This document shows positions 25,947 through 34,744 of a stretch of DNA of 44,305 nt, in pieces; position 1 is the stretch's first letter, and every line of letters starts with the position of its first letter. The notes beneath the pieces are model-generated. The model did not search any database. It worked only from the letters and a program-made list of their open reading frames with translations, and was not told the origin of the DNA. The DNA is from an uncultured Bacilli bacterium (GTDB lineage Bacteria > Bacillota_I > Bacilli_A > RF39 > UBA660). The translations under genes were made by a program, and so were the position numbers. The stretch spans positions 1-44,305 of the forward strand of contig CANQAQ010000003.1 of NCBI GenBank assembly GCA_947589275.1, written 5' to 3'.

Positions 25947-27675
25947 GATTTCTTATGAAGAGATACTTAGTATTCAAAGAAGAGTAAATATAGTTGATAT
26001 AATACGTAATTATGTTCCACTCACTCAAAAAGGTAAAAACTTTTTTGGAATATGTCCATTTCATGATGATCATAATCCATCTATGAGTATTTCTCCCGAA
26101 AGACAAATATATAGATGTTTTGTGTGTGGCGCATCTGGTAATGTATTTAACTTTGTTATGGAATACGAAAAGATATCTTATTACGAAGCTATTAAAGTAG
26201 TTGCAAATACTATTGGAATAAATGTTGAAATAGATAATATTAATAAACAAAATGTTATTAAATCACCATTATATTCTATATATGATATATCATGTAAAAT
26301 ATATCAAAATAATTTAAATACACCATTTGGTAAAAAAGCTAGAGAATATTTAAAAGAAAGAAATATAAATGATGAAATAATAAAAGAATTTAAAATTGGT
26401 TTATCAACTATAAATGATGAAGTAATAGATATATTAAATAAAAAGAATTTTAGTGAGATGGATATCCTAAAATCTGGATTATGTATTAAATCAAATAATA
26501 ATTTATATGATATATATAAAAATAGAATTATGTTTCCACTTTCTGATTTAGAAGGAAATATAGTTGGTTTCTCAGGAAGAATATATGATAACAGTAATGA
26601 AAATAAATATATTAATACTAAAGAAACCGATATATTTAAAAAGGGTGAATTACTATATAATTATCATATTGCAAAAAAAGAAGTAAGAAAAGAAAAACAA
26701 ATTATTGTTGTAGAAGGATTTATGGATGTAATTAGATTAAGTACAATTGGAATAAAAAATGTAGTTGCGACTATGGGAACAGCAATTACTAAAGTTCAAG
26801 CAAATTTAATAAGAAAATTATCTTCCAATATTATTTTAATGTTTGATGGTGATTCAGCTGGAGATAAAGCAACCCTTTCTTTTTTAAGTTTATTTACAAA
26901 TAGTGATGCAAATATAAAAATTGTTAGATTAGAAGATAATTTAGATCCTGATGAATATATTATGAAAAAAGGTAAAGATAGGTTACTAGAGCATATAAAT
27001 AAACCTATAAATGAAGTAAGTTATAAAATAGATAAATTAAAGACAGGAATTAATTTTAATGATAGTGAAGATGTTTCTAAATATGTTAATTTAGTATTAA
27101 AAGAATTAGAAAATATAGAAGATGATATACTTAGAAATATAGAATTAAAAAAATTATCAGATTTAACTGGGTTAGATATTCAAACATTGAATTCAAATAT
27201 GAGTATAAAAAGAAAAGATATAAATATTATAGATAAAATAAAAACTGATAATATAAAAATGGATAAATATGATAAAGCTTCTAAGTACATAATATTTAAT
27301 ATGATTAAGAATAATAAAATAATATTATATTACTTTAATAATTTATCTTATTTACCATTTGATATAGATAGGAAATTGGCAAATGAAATAGTATTGTTTT
27401 ATAAAAAATATAATAGTTTTAACATTAATGATTTTGTTACATATTTAGAGGATAAAAAAGATTTAATAGACTTAGTTTTAAAAATTGATAGTATGGATTT
27501 TAAAGTAGAAGATGATTATTCTATTATTGATAGCTATTTTAAAACTATTAGAGAATATATAAATAAAAAAGAAATAACAAATTTAACAAATGAATTAAAA
27601 AAAGAAATAAATGTTAATAAAAGAAAAGAAATAGCACAAAAAATTGTGGAAATAAAGATGAAGGAGAGTAGTTAA
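25939..27675 (+). CDS. dnaG: DNA primase
   Basis: Synthesises RNA primers at the replication fork. The N-terminal zinc-binding domain has ligands C39, H42, C60 and C63 ([12 protein letters not shown] ... RCFVCG). The RNA polymerase core and TOPRIM domain follow ([29 protein letters not shown]). The C-terminal DnaB-interacting region is helical. At 578 residues it is close to the family norm. It is the first gene of the dnaG-rpoD macromolecular-synthesis operon, with a GGAAGTGA ribosome site. Confidence 0.98.
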   Translation: MTKISYEEILSIQRRVNIVDIIRNYVPLTQKGKNFFGICPFHDDHNPSMSISPERQIYRCFVCGASGNVFNFVMEYEKISYYEAIKVVANTIGINVEIDNINKQNVIKSPLYSIYDISCKIYQNNLNTPFGKKAREYLKERNINDEIIKEFKIGLSTINDEVIDILNKKNFSEMDILKSGLCIKSNNNLYDIYKNRIMFPLSDLEGNIVGFSGRIYDNSNENKYINTKETDIFKKGELLYNYHIAKKEVRKEKQIIVVEGFMDVIRLSTIGIKNVVATMGTAITKVQANLIRKLSSNIILMFDGDSAGDKATLSFLSLFTNSDANIKIVRLEDNLDPDEYIMKKGKDRLLEHINKPINEVSYKIDKLKTGINFNDSEDVSKYVNLVLKELENIEDDILRNIELKKLSDLTGLDIQTLNSNMSIKRKDINIIDKIKTDNIKMDKYDKASKYIIFNMIKNNKIILYYFNNLSYLPFDIDRKLANEIVLFYKKYNSFNINDFVTYLEDKKDLIDLVLKIDSMDFKVEDDYSIIDSYFKTIREYINKKEITNLTNELKKEINVNKRKEIAQKIVEIKMKESS

Positions 27676-27676
27676 T

Positions 27677-28765
27677 ATGGAAGAAATTAAAACTTTTGAA
27701 GAAAGAAAGAAAGAATTATTAAAAAAAGGAAAAGAAAATGGCTTTTTAACATTTGAAGAATTAGCTAATGCACTAAAAGGATTAGAAATGGATGCTGAAA
27801 GTTTAGATGAGTTATATAACTTTCTTCATGATAATAATATAGAAGTTGTTGAAGAAGGGGAACCTGATAGTGATGATGATGATTCTGAAAATGGAGAATT
27901 ATTATTAGATGATATATCACTTCCAAAAAATTTAAGTATAAATGATCCAGTTAGAATGTACTTAAAAGAAATTGGAAGAATAAGTTTATTATCTACAGAA
28001 GAAGAATTAGAATTATCAAAAAAAATAGAAGAAGGCGATGAAGAAGCAAAATCTACACTTGCTGAAGCTAATTTAAGATTAGTTGTATCAATTGCAAAAC
28101 GTTATGTTGGAAGAAATTTATCTTTCCTAGATCTTATTCAAGAAGGTAATATTGGTCTTATGAAAGCAGTAGATAAATTTGATTCATCTAAAGGTTATAA
28201 ATTTTCAACATATGCGACTTGGTGGATTAGACAAGCAATAACAAGAGCTATTGCAGATCAGGCTAAAACAATAAGAGTTCCAGTACACATGGTTGAAACA
28301 ATTAATAAATTAAAAAGAGTTCAAAGACAATTAACATTAGAATTAGATAGAGAACCAACAGAAGAAGAAATTAGTAAACAATTAGGTATACCAGAAGATA
28401 AGGTTCGTGAAATAATAAAAATTTCTTTAGATCCTTTATCATTAGAAACACCAATAGGTGAAGAAGAAGATTCTCACTTAGGAGATTTTGTTGCTGATGA
28501 ACATAGTTTAAGTCCAGAAGAATATGCTATAAATGAAGTATTAAAAGATGAAATATCAGAGTTATTATTAACATTAACAGAAAGAGAGGAACAAGTAATT
28601 AAATTAAGATTTGGTTTAGTAGATGGTACATGTAGAACTTTAGAAGAAGTTGGAACATTGTTTGGTGTAACAAGAGAAAGAATAAGACAAATAGAAGCAA
28701 AGGCATTAAGAAAATTACGTCATCCATCAAGGAGCAAAAAGTTAAAAGATTACTTGGTAGATTAG
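27677..28765 (+). CDS. rpoD: Primary sigma factor (sigma-A/RpoD)
   Basis: The housekeeping sigma factor. An N-terminal region 1.1-like segment and acidic stretch are followed by region 1.2 ([17 protein letters not shown]), regions 2.1-2.4 ([50 protein letters not shown]), region 3 and region 4.2 with its helix-turn-helix ([19 protein letters not shown]). The length of 362 residues is Gram-positive type. It fits the TTGACA/TATAAT promoters seen in this window. It begins one base after dnaG, and the ribosome site (AAGGAG) is in the end of dnaG. Confidence 0.99.
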   Translation: MEEIKTFEERKKELLKKGKENGFLTFEELANALKGLEMDAESLDELYNFLHDNNIEVVEEGEPDSDDDDSENGELLLDDISLPKNLSINDPVRMYLKEIGRISLLSTEEELELSKKIEEGDEEAKSTLAEANLRLVVSIAKRYVGRNLSFLDLIQEGNIGLMKAVDKFDSSKGYKFSTYATWWIRQAITRAIADQAKTIRVPVHMVETINKLKRVQRQLTLELDREPTEEEISKQLGIPEDKVREIIKISLDPLSLETPIGEEEDSHLGDFVADEHSLSPEEYAINEVLKDEISELLLTLTEREEQVIKLRFGLVDGTCRTLEEVGTLFGVTRERIRQIEAKALRKLRHPSRSKKLKDYLVD

Positions 28766-28766
28766 T

Positions 28767-29435
28767 ATGAGATTATCAAATAGATTAAAAGCAATAACTG
28801 ATTTTATTGATGGTAATGAGAAAATAATCGATATAGGATGTGATCATGCATTTTTAGATATTTATTTATGTGAAAACTATAATAACATAAAAGTAATTGC
28901 ATCAGATATTCATGAAGGTGCAATTAATAATGCATATAAAAATATTGAAAAACATAATTTAACTAAAAAAATAGATTTAAGACTTGGTGATGGATTATCT
29001 ATAGTTAATAGTGATGAAATAGATACAATTATAATTTCAGGTATGGGATATTATAATATTATTTCAATATTAAATAATAAAGAAAAAATGATAAATGTTA
29101 ATAAGATAATAATACAATCAAATACAGATATTGTTAAACTTAGAAAATCTGTACTTAAATTAGGTTATAAAATATCAAAAGAAAAACTAGTAAAAGATAA
29201 AGATATTATATATACAATAATAGAATTTATAAAAGGAGAAGAAAAATATAGTTACGAAGAAATTTATTTTGGACCTGATATTTTAAAACATAAAGATGAG
29301 TTATTTTATGAATATTATAATAAAAAATTATTAAAATATGAAAATTTATTACTTCAACTACCATATACTCATATTCTTACAAAACTTCATCATATGAGAT
29401 TAATTAAGATAATAAAAAAGGAAGTTAAAAATTAA
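28767..29435 (+). CDS. trmK: tRNA (adenine(22)-N1)-methyltransferase
   Basis: A SAM-dependent methyltransferase of 222 residues that makes m1A22 in tRNA. The start RLSNRLKAITDFI is typical, followed by SAM-binding I-D-I-G-C-D-H-A-F-L and the family motif T-I-I-I-S-G-M-G. In B. subtilis trmK (yqfN) lies downstream of sigA. Here it begins one base after rpoD, with only a weak ribosome site, so translation is probably coupled. A terminator follows at once. Confidence 0.95.
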   Translation: MRLSNRLKAITDFIDGNEKIIDIGCDHAFLDIYLCENYNNIKVIASDIHEGAINNAYKNIEKHNLTKKIDLRLGDGLSIVNSDEIDTIIISGMGYYNIISILNNKEKMINVNKIIIQSNTDIVKLRKSVLKLGYKISKEKLVKDKDIIYTIIEFIKGEEKYSYEEIYFGPDILKHKDELFYEYYNKKLLKYENLLLQLPYTHILTKLHHMRLIKIIKKEVKN

Positions 29436-29456
29436 AACACAATATGTGTTTTTTTA
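29434..29456 (+). terminator. Terminator after trmK
   Basis: AAAACACA, loop ATA, TGTGTTTT and further T. Confidence 0.8.
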
Positions 29457-29461
29457 TTTAA

Positions 29462-29487
29462 TAAAAAAAGACACATAAATATGTGTC
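29462..29487 (-). terminator. Terminator of the yqfQ-like gene
   Basis: On the minus strand, GACACAT, a four-base loop and ATGTGTC are followed by seven T. It sits back to back with the trmK terminator. Confidence 0.8.
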
Positions 29488-29505
29488 AAACTTAAAAGTT
29501 TAACT

Positions 29506-29817
29506 TTATATAAAGAAACTAGGTTGATTTTCATCATAGTTATAGGTTTCATTAATATTATTAGAATTATTAATAGAATTATTATTATTTTGGATATTTG
29601 TATCTGAATTACTAGCACTAGTAAATGCACTAGCAAGTCTAAGCATAGTTTTAGCATTATTAAAAATTGGTTTAACTTGATATACAAGTGGTATTGCTTG
29701 ATTAACAATATTTAAAGTTTTTTGTGTATTACTAAGAAGTCCTGCCCAATTAATACTTCTTCTTGCAATTGGTGCAATTGCTCTTAGTGGCATATATGAT
29801 CCAATAGGATTAAACAT
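29506..29817 (-). CDS. YqfQ/VrrA-like spore-associated protein
   Basis: A 103-residue protein. The core N-W-A-G-L-L-S-N-T-Q-K-T-L-N, N-Q-A-I-P-L-V-Y-Q-V and N-A-K-T-M-L-R-L match the pattern I recall for the YqfQ/VrrA family. An Asn/Ser-rich tail follows. In Bacillus yqfQ lies near sigA and trmK and is linked to spores. The same neighbourhood holds here, though on the opposite strand. The ribosome site is strong (GGGAGGTAA). A second reading frame on this strand is a shadow. Confidence 0.72.
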   Translation of the reverse strand: MFNPIGSYMPLRAIAPIARRSINWAGLLSNTQKTLNIVNQAIPLVYQVKPIFNNAKTMLRLASAFTSASNSDTNIQNNNNSINNSNNINETYNYDENQPSFFI

Positions 29818-29883
29818 AAGTATTACCTCCCTGTAAATATTATATGAAACACATAAAAAAAAGTTTAAAAATTAATATATATA

Positions 29884-29892
29884 TGTTATAAT
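29884..29892 (+). promoter_or_regulatory. Extended -10 promoter of the pilC-prepilin peptidase pair
   Basis: TG-T-TATAAT at 29884-29892, 27 bases before the start. No good -35. Confidence 0.65.
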
Positions 29893-29918
29893 CAATTATA
29901 GAATAGAGGAGTTGAGTT

Positions 29919-31682
29919 ATGAACACTTTAAAAAAAATAATAAAAAGTATTCTTAATACAATATGTAATATATTTTTATTTATAATTTTATTACCACTTA
30001 ATATATTTAAGTATTTTAATTTATTTTTTTACTATTTAATAAAACTTGCATTAAGAGAGTCACCTGAGAAAAAACAAAAAAGATTAGAAAAAGAAAAAGA
30101 AAGAGAAGAAGAAAAAGAAAAAGAAAGAAAAGAAGCAGAAAAATATATTAGGGAAAAGAATAAAGAAGCTAATATCTCTGCATTAAAAGATGCTCAAAGT
30201 GAAAAAAATAAAATTAATGAGCAAGTTAAAGCTCCTAGTCATAAAATGACTAAAGAAGAGATAAGGGAAGAACATAGAATAGCAAAAGAAAAAATAAAAA
30301 GAGAAAAACAAAGGCAAAGAGAAGAAGCAAGAAAAGAAAAAAAGAGTATTTTAAAACAGTTTAAAGAAAGAAACTTTTTTGCACTTAGAAGACAAAGAAA
30401 ATTAGATTCAAAAAGAAAAGTATTAACATTAGATATAAATTCTGATGATTCAAAAAGAAGTAATGAAAAAATTATATTTAGATATGTAGGTAAAAATGAA
30501 GCAGGTAAAATTGAAAGAGGAACATTCCAAGGATATTCAAAACTTGATGTTCATTCATATTTATTATCTGAAGGATATGAAGTATATGAAATAAAAGCAG
30601 TTGCAAAAGCTAACTTATTTAATACAGATTTATCACTTAATAGACCGATTAAGAAATCTTTATTAGTATTTTATATAACTCAATTATCAACATATTTAAA
30701 AGCAGGTATACCACTTGTTGATTCAATAAAAATATTAACAAAGCAAACAAAATCAAAAAGTGTTAAAACAATTTGGAAATCAATAGTATATGAGCTTACG
30801 ATGGGTGCAAGTCTTAGTGAGGCTATGATAAGATGTGGTAATGTATTTCCAAAATTATTAATTAATATGATTAAAACTGCTGAAATGACTGGTGATTTAC
30901 CTGAGGTACTTGATGAACAAGCAGAGTATTATAAAACTACTGAGCAATCAAAAAGAGAAATGATAAATGCAATGTTATATCCACTTGCAATATTTATTTT
31001 TTCCATTGCAATAATTATATTTATATTATTATATGTAATACCACAATTTGTAGAGATATATGAAAGTATTGGTGCAGACCTTCCATGGTTTACTCAACTT
31101 CTAATAAATATTAGTAATTTTGCATCAAAGAATATTATTTGGATGGCTGTTATTGCTATAGTAATAGTAATAATATTCATAATACTATATAAAAATAATT
31201 CATCATTTAAATATGGTGTTGAATACTTATTAATGCATATTCCTGTTATTAAAAATGTTATAATATATAATGAAGTAACAATGTTTTCGAAGACATTTGC
31301 AACACTTATAAATAATAATATTTTTATAACTGATAGTATGGATATACTAAGTAGAATTACAGAAAATGAAATATATAAAATGATAATATATGACGCAGTA
31401 GAAAATTTATCTAGAGGTGAAAATATTTCTACATCATTTTATGATCATTGGGCTTTCCCTGATATAGCATATCAAATGATAGTAACTGGTGAAAAAACAG
31501 GTCAGTTAGGTATAATGATGGATAAAGTGGGGGATTATTATCATGATGAACATTCAAATGCAATAGCAAGAATCAAAGTATTCATTGAACCAGTATTAAT
31601 TATATTTTTAGCAGTTGGTGTTGGTGGAATATTGCTTGCAGTATTATTACCTATGTTTAATATATATAGTCAAGTTATATAA
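29919..31682 (+). CDS. PilC/GspF-type inner-membrane platform protein with N-terminal extension
   Basis: The type IV pilus/type II secretion platform protein that couples pilin assembly to the ATPase. From about residue 185 it is standard: a small N-domain (FRYVGKNEAGKIERGTFQG), then two GspF domains with three membrane segments, including FYITQLSTYLKAGIPLVDSI and TMFSKTFATLINNNI. The first 185 residues are unusual: a hydrophobic region (about 10-45, one or two membrane passes), then a highly charged Lys/Glu/Arg coiled coil (about 48-165). At 587 residues it is well above the typical 340-410. The prepilin peptidase gene follows 11 bases later. No pilus ATPase is in the window. Confidence 0.93.
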   Translation: MNTLKKIIKSILNTICNIFLFIILLPLNIFKYFNLFFYYLIKLALRESPEKKQKRLEKEKEREEEKEKERKEAEKYIREKNKEANISALKDAQSEKNKINEQVKAPSHKMTKEEIREEHRIAKEKIKREKQRQREEARKEKKSILKQFKERNFFALRRQRKLDSKRKVLTLDINSDDSKRSNEKIIFRYVGKNEAGKIERGTFQGYSKLDVHSYLLSEGYEVYEIKAVAKANLFNTDLSLNRPIKKSLLVFYITQLSTYLKAGIPLVDSIKILTKQTKSKSVKTIWKSIVYELTMGASLSEAMIRCGNVFPKLLINMIKTAEMTGDLPEVLDEQAEYYKTTEQSKREMINAMLYPLAIFIFSIAIIIFILLYVIPQFVEIYESIGADLPWFTQLLINISNFASKNIIWMAVIAIVIVIIFIILYKNNSSFKYGVEYLLMHIPVIKNVIIYNEVTMFSKTFATLINNNIFITDSMDILSRITENEIYKMIIYDAVENLSRGENISTSFYDHWAFPDIAYQMIVTGEKTGQLGIMMDKVGDYYHDEHSNAIARIKVFIEPVLIIFLAVGVGGILLAVLLPMFNIYSQVI

Positions 31683-31693
31683 GGAGTTTTATA

Positions 31694-32503
31694 ATGGAAA
31701 CAATATTATATAGTATATTTATATTCATAATAGGAACTTGTTTTGGTTCCTTCTTTAATGTAGTAGGATATCGTTTGCCTAATAATATGTCTATAGCATA
31801 TCCTTCATCACATTGTCCTAATTGTAAACATAAACTTGGAGTTCTTGAACTTATACCAGTTTTATCTTATATATTTCAATTTGGTAAATGTAAACACTGT
31901 AAGGAAAAAATATCAATATTTTACCCCATATTTGAATTATTAACAGGTATATTATTTGTTATATGTTATCTTGTATTTAAAGATACATATCCAGAAATTT
32001 ATAATGTAATATTTGCAATTGTATTTATATCATCTTTAATAATAATTATTATCAGTGATATAAAATATATGATTATACCAGATGAAGTATTAATATTTTT
32101 TAGTATAATACTTCTTCTAATAAAAATGGTTATAATACATAAATTAAATGTAAATTATACATGGATAGATGTAGGTTATGAACTTTTATTTAGTTTATTT
32201 GATGGAATTATAATGTTTATTATTATGTATGGAATTAGATTTTTTGGTAATTTAATATTTAAAAAAGATTCAATGGGTGGTGGAGATATAAAAATGATGG
32301 CATTTATATCACTATTTATTGGATGGGAATTAGGAGTTGTAGTAATATTTTTAGCATCATTTTTAGCTCTTCCATTATCAATAATAAATATGTATAAAAA
32401 TAAAGAACATATATTAGCATTTGGTCCTTATTTAGCGATAGCAACAATGATTTTATTCTTGTGTAAAATAGATATTAATATGGTAATTGAATTTATATCA
32501 TAA
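31694..32503 (+). CDS. Type IV prepilin peptidase (A24 family)
   Basis: A membrane aspartic protease that cleaves and N-methylates prepilins. The cytoplasmic zinc site has C41/C44 and C66/C69. The catalytic aspartates are D122 (S-D-I-K-Y-M-I-I-P-D) and D198 (GGGDIK). It has about seven to eight membrane segments over 269 residues. It is co-transcribed with pilC and would process the prepilin at 36245. It corresponds to ComC/PilD. Confidence 0.96.
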   Translation: METILYSIFIFIIGTCFGSFFNVVGYRLPNNMSIAYPSSHCPNCKHKLGVLELIPVLSYIFQFGKCKHCKEKISIFYPIFELLTGILFVICYLVFKDTYPEIYNVIFAIVFISSLIIIIISDIKYMIIPDEVLIFFSIILLLIKMVIIHKLNVNYTWIDVGYELLFSLFDGIIMFIIMYGIRFFGNLIFKKDSMGGGDIKMMAFISLFIGWELGVVVIFLASFLALPLSIINMYKNKEHILAFGPYLAIATMILFLCKIDINMVIEFIS

Positions 32504-32535
32504 AAAAACTTCATTTTGTAATATGAAGTTTTTTT
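32502..32535. terminator. Bidirectional terminator between prepilin peptidase and def
   Basis: AAAAAAACTTCAT paired with ATGAAGTTTTTTT, with T runs in both directions between convergent genes. Confidence 0.88.
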
Positions 32536-32567
32536 GCTATAAATGAGGTTAATATCAAAATAATATT

Positions 32568-33116
32568 TTATATTGCCCTCATATTGTTTTGATTTTTAAA
32601 TGGATTTTTTTTATCTATATGGTCAAAAAATAATATACCATTTAGATGGTCATATTCATGTTGGAATGCTACAGATAATTCATCTCTAAGTCTTATCTCA
32701 TGTTTATTACCATCCATATCATAATATTCTACATTAACTCTAGCATATCTTGGTACTATTCCGTTAACTTCTCTATTAACACTTAAACATCCTTCTCCAC
32801 CTTCAACATATACTAATTCTTCTGAATTACTAATTATTTTAGGATTTATAAATATATAATTTTCAAATTTTCCTTCTTCATATTCATATACGATTACAAA
32901 GAATCTTTTATTAATACCAAGTTGTATAGCTGCAAGCCCCATACCAGGTCTTAAATTATATTTTTTAGCTTCTTCTTCAATTTGACTAAGTGTAAGCATT
33001 TCAATAGAATCTAAAATAACCTTTTTATACTTTTCATCCATAGGAAATGTTATATCAATGCTCTTTTTTCTTAATCTTTTATCTTTCTCATCTAGTATAT
33101 TTTTACTTAAAATCAT
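32568..33116 (-). CDS. def: Peptide deformylase
   Basis: Removes the formyl group from nascent proteins. The three metalloenzyme motifs are present: GMGLAAIQLG (motif I, with Ile in place of the usual Pro), EGCLSV (motif II, metal Cys) and QHEYDHLNG (motif III, HExxH-type). The frame opens with a GTG at 33125, but that codon is in the AGGTGG ribosome site, so the ATG at 33116 is preferred (182 residues). It is transcribed in the same direction as the yjcZ-like gene, from which it is separated by a terminator. Confidence 0.96.
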   Translation of the reverse strand: MILSKNILDEKDKRLRKKSIDITFPMDEKYKKVILDSIEMLTLSQIEEEAKKYNLRPGMGLAAIQLGINKRFFVIVYEYEEGKFENYIFINPKIISNSEELVYVEGGEGCLSVNREVNGIVPRYARVNVEYYDMDGNKHEIRLRDELSVAFQHEYDHLNGILFFDHIDKKNPFKNQNNMRAI

Positions 33117-33153
33117 AACAACCACCTAATTCATGTGATTATTTTACCATATT

Positions 33154-33184
33154 TAAAAAAAAAAGTCCATTTTGGACTTTTTTT
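33154..33184. terminator. Terminator after the yjcZ-like gene
   Basis: AAAAGTCCA, loop, TGGACTTTT with A and T runs on both sides. It serves the minus-strand gene at 33183. Confidence 0.85.
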
Positions 33185-33383
33185 AAAAATTACTATTTCC
33201 ACGGTTAAAGAATCCAGCACCAATAACAATTACAAGTAATATAAATAATACTAATATTATAGCAGCACCATAACCAGATCCATATCCATAACCTTGTGAA
33301 ACAGGATATGCATATCCACCTTGGCCACCACCACAGCATGGATTGTTATAACCATATCCACCACTATATCCGTAATAATACAT
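33183..33383 (-). CDS. YjcZ-family small sporulation membrane peptide
   Basis: A 66-residue peptide. The first 39 residues are Gly/Tyr-rich with a Cys-Cys pair (NPCCGGGQGGY). One membrane segment follows (about 39-58, A-A-I-I-L-V-L-F-I-L-L-V-I-V-I-G). The Gly/Tyr lead and the F/A-x-I-x-V-L-F-I-L-L-x-I-x-x-G segment match the tiny transmembrane proteins of spore formers (YjcZ type). The ribosome site is perfect (AAGGAGG). It diverges from the ftsW/rodA-like gene. Confidence 0.82.
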   Translation of the reverse strand: MYYYGYSGGYGYNNPCCGGGQGGYAYPVSQGYGYGSGYGAAIILVLFILLVIVIGAGFFNRGNSNF

Positions 33384-33450
33384 ACTAAAACCTCCTTTTT
33401 ATTTTTCTATTATATTGTATTAATTATGTAAATAAAATGTTATTTAATTA

Positions 33451-33488
33451 ACCTAAATATAGGTAATTTTGTTTATTTATGATATTAT
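33451..33488 (+). promoter_or_regulatory. Extended -10 promoter with an operator-like palindrome
   Basis: TG-A-TATTAT at 33480-33488 drives the SEDS gene. The palindrome ACCTA-AATA-TAGGT (33451-33464) overlaps the -35 position (33460-33465), in the 128 bases between divergent genes. Confidence 0.5.
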
Positions 33489-33511
33489 TATTAGTAAAGG
33501 AGAATATGAAT

Positions 33512-34654
33512 ATGGTTAGAATGTTAAATAAAATGGATAAAACATTATTAATACTTACTGTATTTATGTTTGCTTTTGGATTATTTATGATATTAGATGC
33601 ATCTAGTATGAGATCCTTTTTGGATTATGGGGTAAATACTAAATATTTTACTAAACAATTAATAGTACTAATTGGAAGTTTTATATTATCAATAATAATT
33701 ATGAAAATACCACTAAAAAGATATAATAAATTAATATATATGATGGCTTTAATAATTATATTTATGTTAGTAGTATTACTAGTATCTGGAGTTGCGACTA
33801 ACAATTCAAAAAGCTGGTTTTATATTGGATCATTTGGAATTCAACCAAGTGAATTTGCTAAGATTATTATAATATTATTTACTGCAATTTATTATAATAT
33901 TAATATAAAAAAATTAAATAATTTAATTATTTCATCTGTACCTCTTATTTTAGGTGCAATATGTACAGGATTAACTCTTCTTCAACCAGATGGAGGAACA
34001 GGACTTATATTATTTTTTATTTCTACAATTTTATTTTATATATCTCCAGTAACAAAAAAAATAAAATCAAGAATTACAGTTATAGGACTTGGCTTTGCCG
34101 TTATTATTTTACTTGCTATTGTTATAACAGGTAAAAGTCCATTATCTGATATGCAAAAAAATAGATTTAATTATTTTAATCCATGTACTAGATATCAAGA
34201 AGATTCAGGATATCAGGTTTGTAATGGTTATATAGCTATTAATAATGGGAAATTATTTAGTATTGAACCTGGTAATAGTAAACAAAAGTATTTATATTTA
34301 CCAGAAGCACATACTGATTTTATATTTCCAATAATAGTAGAAGAAATGGGACTTATAACTGGTATATTAGTTATTATAATCTATATGATAATAATTTATA
34401 GAATTTTATTAATAGGTCAAAGATCATATAATTTAACTAACTCATTAATATGTTATGGAGTAGCGTTATATATATTTTTACATGTAGTTATAAATTTAAC
34501 AGGAGTTCTTGGAATACTTCCACTTACAGGAGTACCACTTCCATTTTTAAGTTATGGTGGTTCGTTTGCAATAACAGTTACAATTTCACTTTCATTAGTA
34601 CAAAGAGTATGTATAGAAAATTATAATTTTGAAAAGAAAAAAGTTCTAAATTAA
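33512..34654 (+). CDS. SEDS family protein (FtsW/RodA/SpoVE-like)
   Basis: A peptidoglycan glycosyltransferase with about ten membrane segments. Family motifs: GIQPSEFAK, LLQPDGGTGLIL and the C-terminal PLTGVPLPFLSYGGS. The outer loop between segments 7 and 8 contains two Cys (N-P-C-T-R-Y and Y-Q-V-C-N-G) that could form a disulfide. FtsW, RodA and SpoVE cannot be told apart here. The frame opens at 33479, but AAAGGAG at 33496-33502 points to the ATG at 33506 (3-base spacing) or 33512 (9-base spacing, preferred). Confidence 0.94.
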   Translation: MVRMLNKMDKTLLILTVFMFAFGLFMILDASSMRSFLDYGVNTKYFTKQLIVLIGSFILSIIIMKIPLKRYNKLIYMMALIIIFMLVVLLVSGVATNNSKSWFYIGSFGIQPSEFAKIIIILFTAIYYNINIKKLNNLIISSVPLILGAICTGLTLLQPDGGTGLILFFISTILFYISPVTKKIKSRITVIGLGFAVIILLAIVITGKSPLSDMQKNRFNYFNPCTRYQEDSGYQVCNGYIAINNGKLFSIEPGNSKQKYLYLPEAHTDFIFPIIVEEMGLITGILVIIIYMIIIYRILLIGQRSYNLTNSLICYGVALYIFLHVVINLTGVLGILPLTGVPLPFLSYGGSFAITVTISLSLVQRVCIENYNFEKKKVLN

Positions 34655-34659
34655 TAAAA

Positions 34660-34726
34660 AGCAACTAAATTTATACAAAAAGATACCAATAGTTGGTGTT
34701 GCTACTAATATTATTTATATTATAAT
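34660..34726 (+). promoter_or_regulatory. Promoter and palindrome of the XRE gene
   Basis: TTGCTA at 34699-34704, a 16-base spacer, TATAAT at 34721-34726. Just upstream is ACCAA-TAG-TTGGT (34685-34697), enclosed by AGCAAC (34660-34665) and GTTGCT (34698-34703), whose right arm is the -35 region. It is a candidate operator for autoregulation, or a folded RNA at the end of the ftsW transcript. No T tract follows it. Confidence 0.55.
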
Positions 34727-34744
34727 TTTGGTAGAGGTGATATT

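Noticed and set aside
25936..26250. Minus-strand frame over the 5' end of dnaG
   Set aside because: dnaG is certain here. The antisense frame has no recognisable features.
29454..29708. Second minus-strand frame overlapping the yqfQ-like gene
   Set aside because: The frame 29506-29817 has the ribosome site and the family match. The other frame reads through the terminator.
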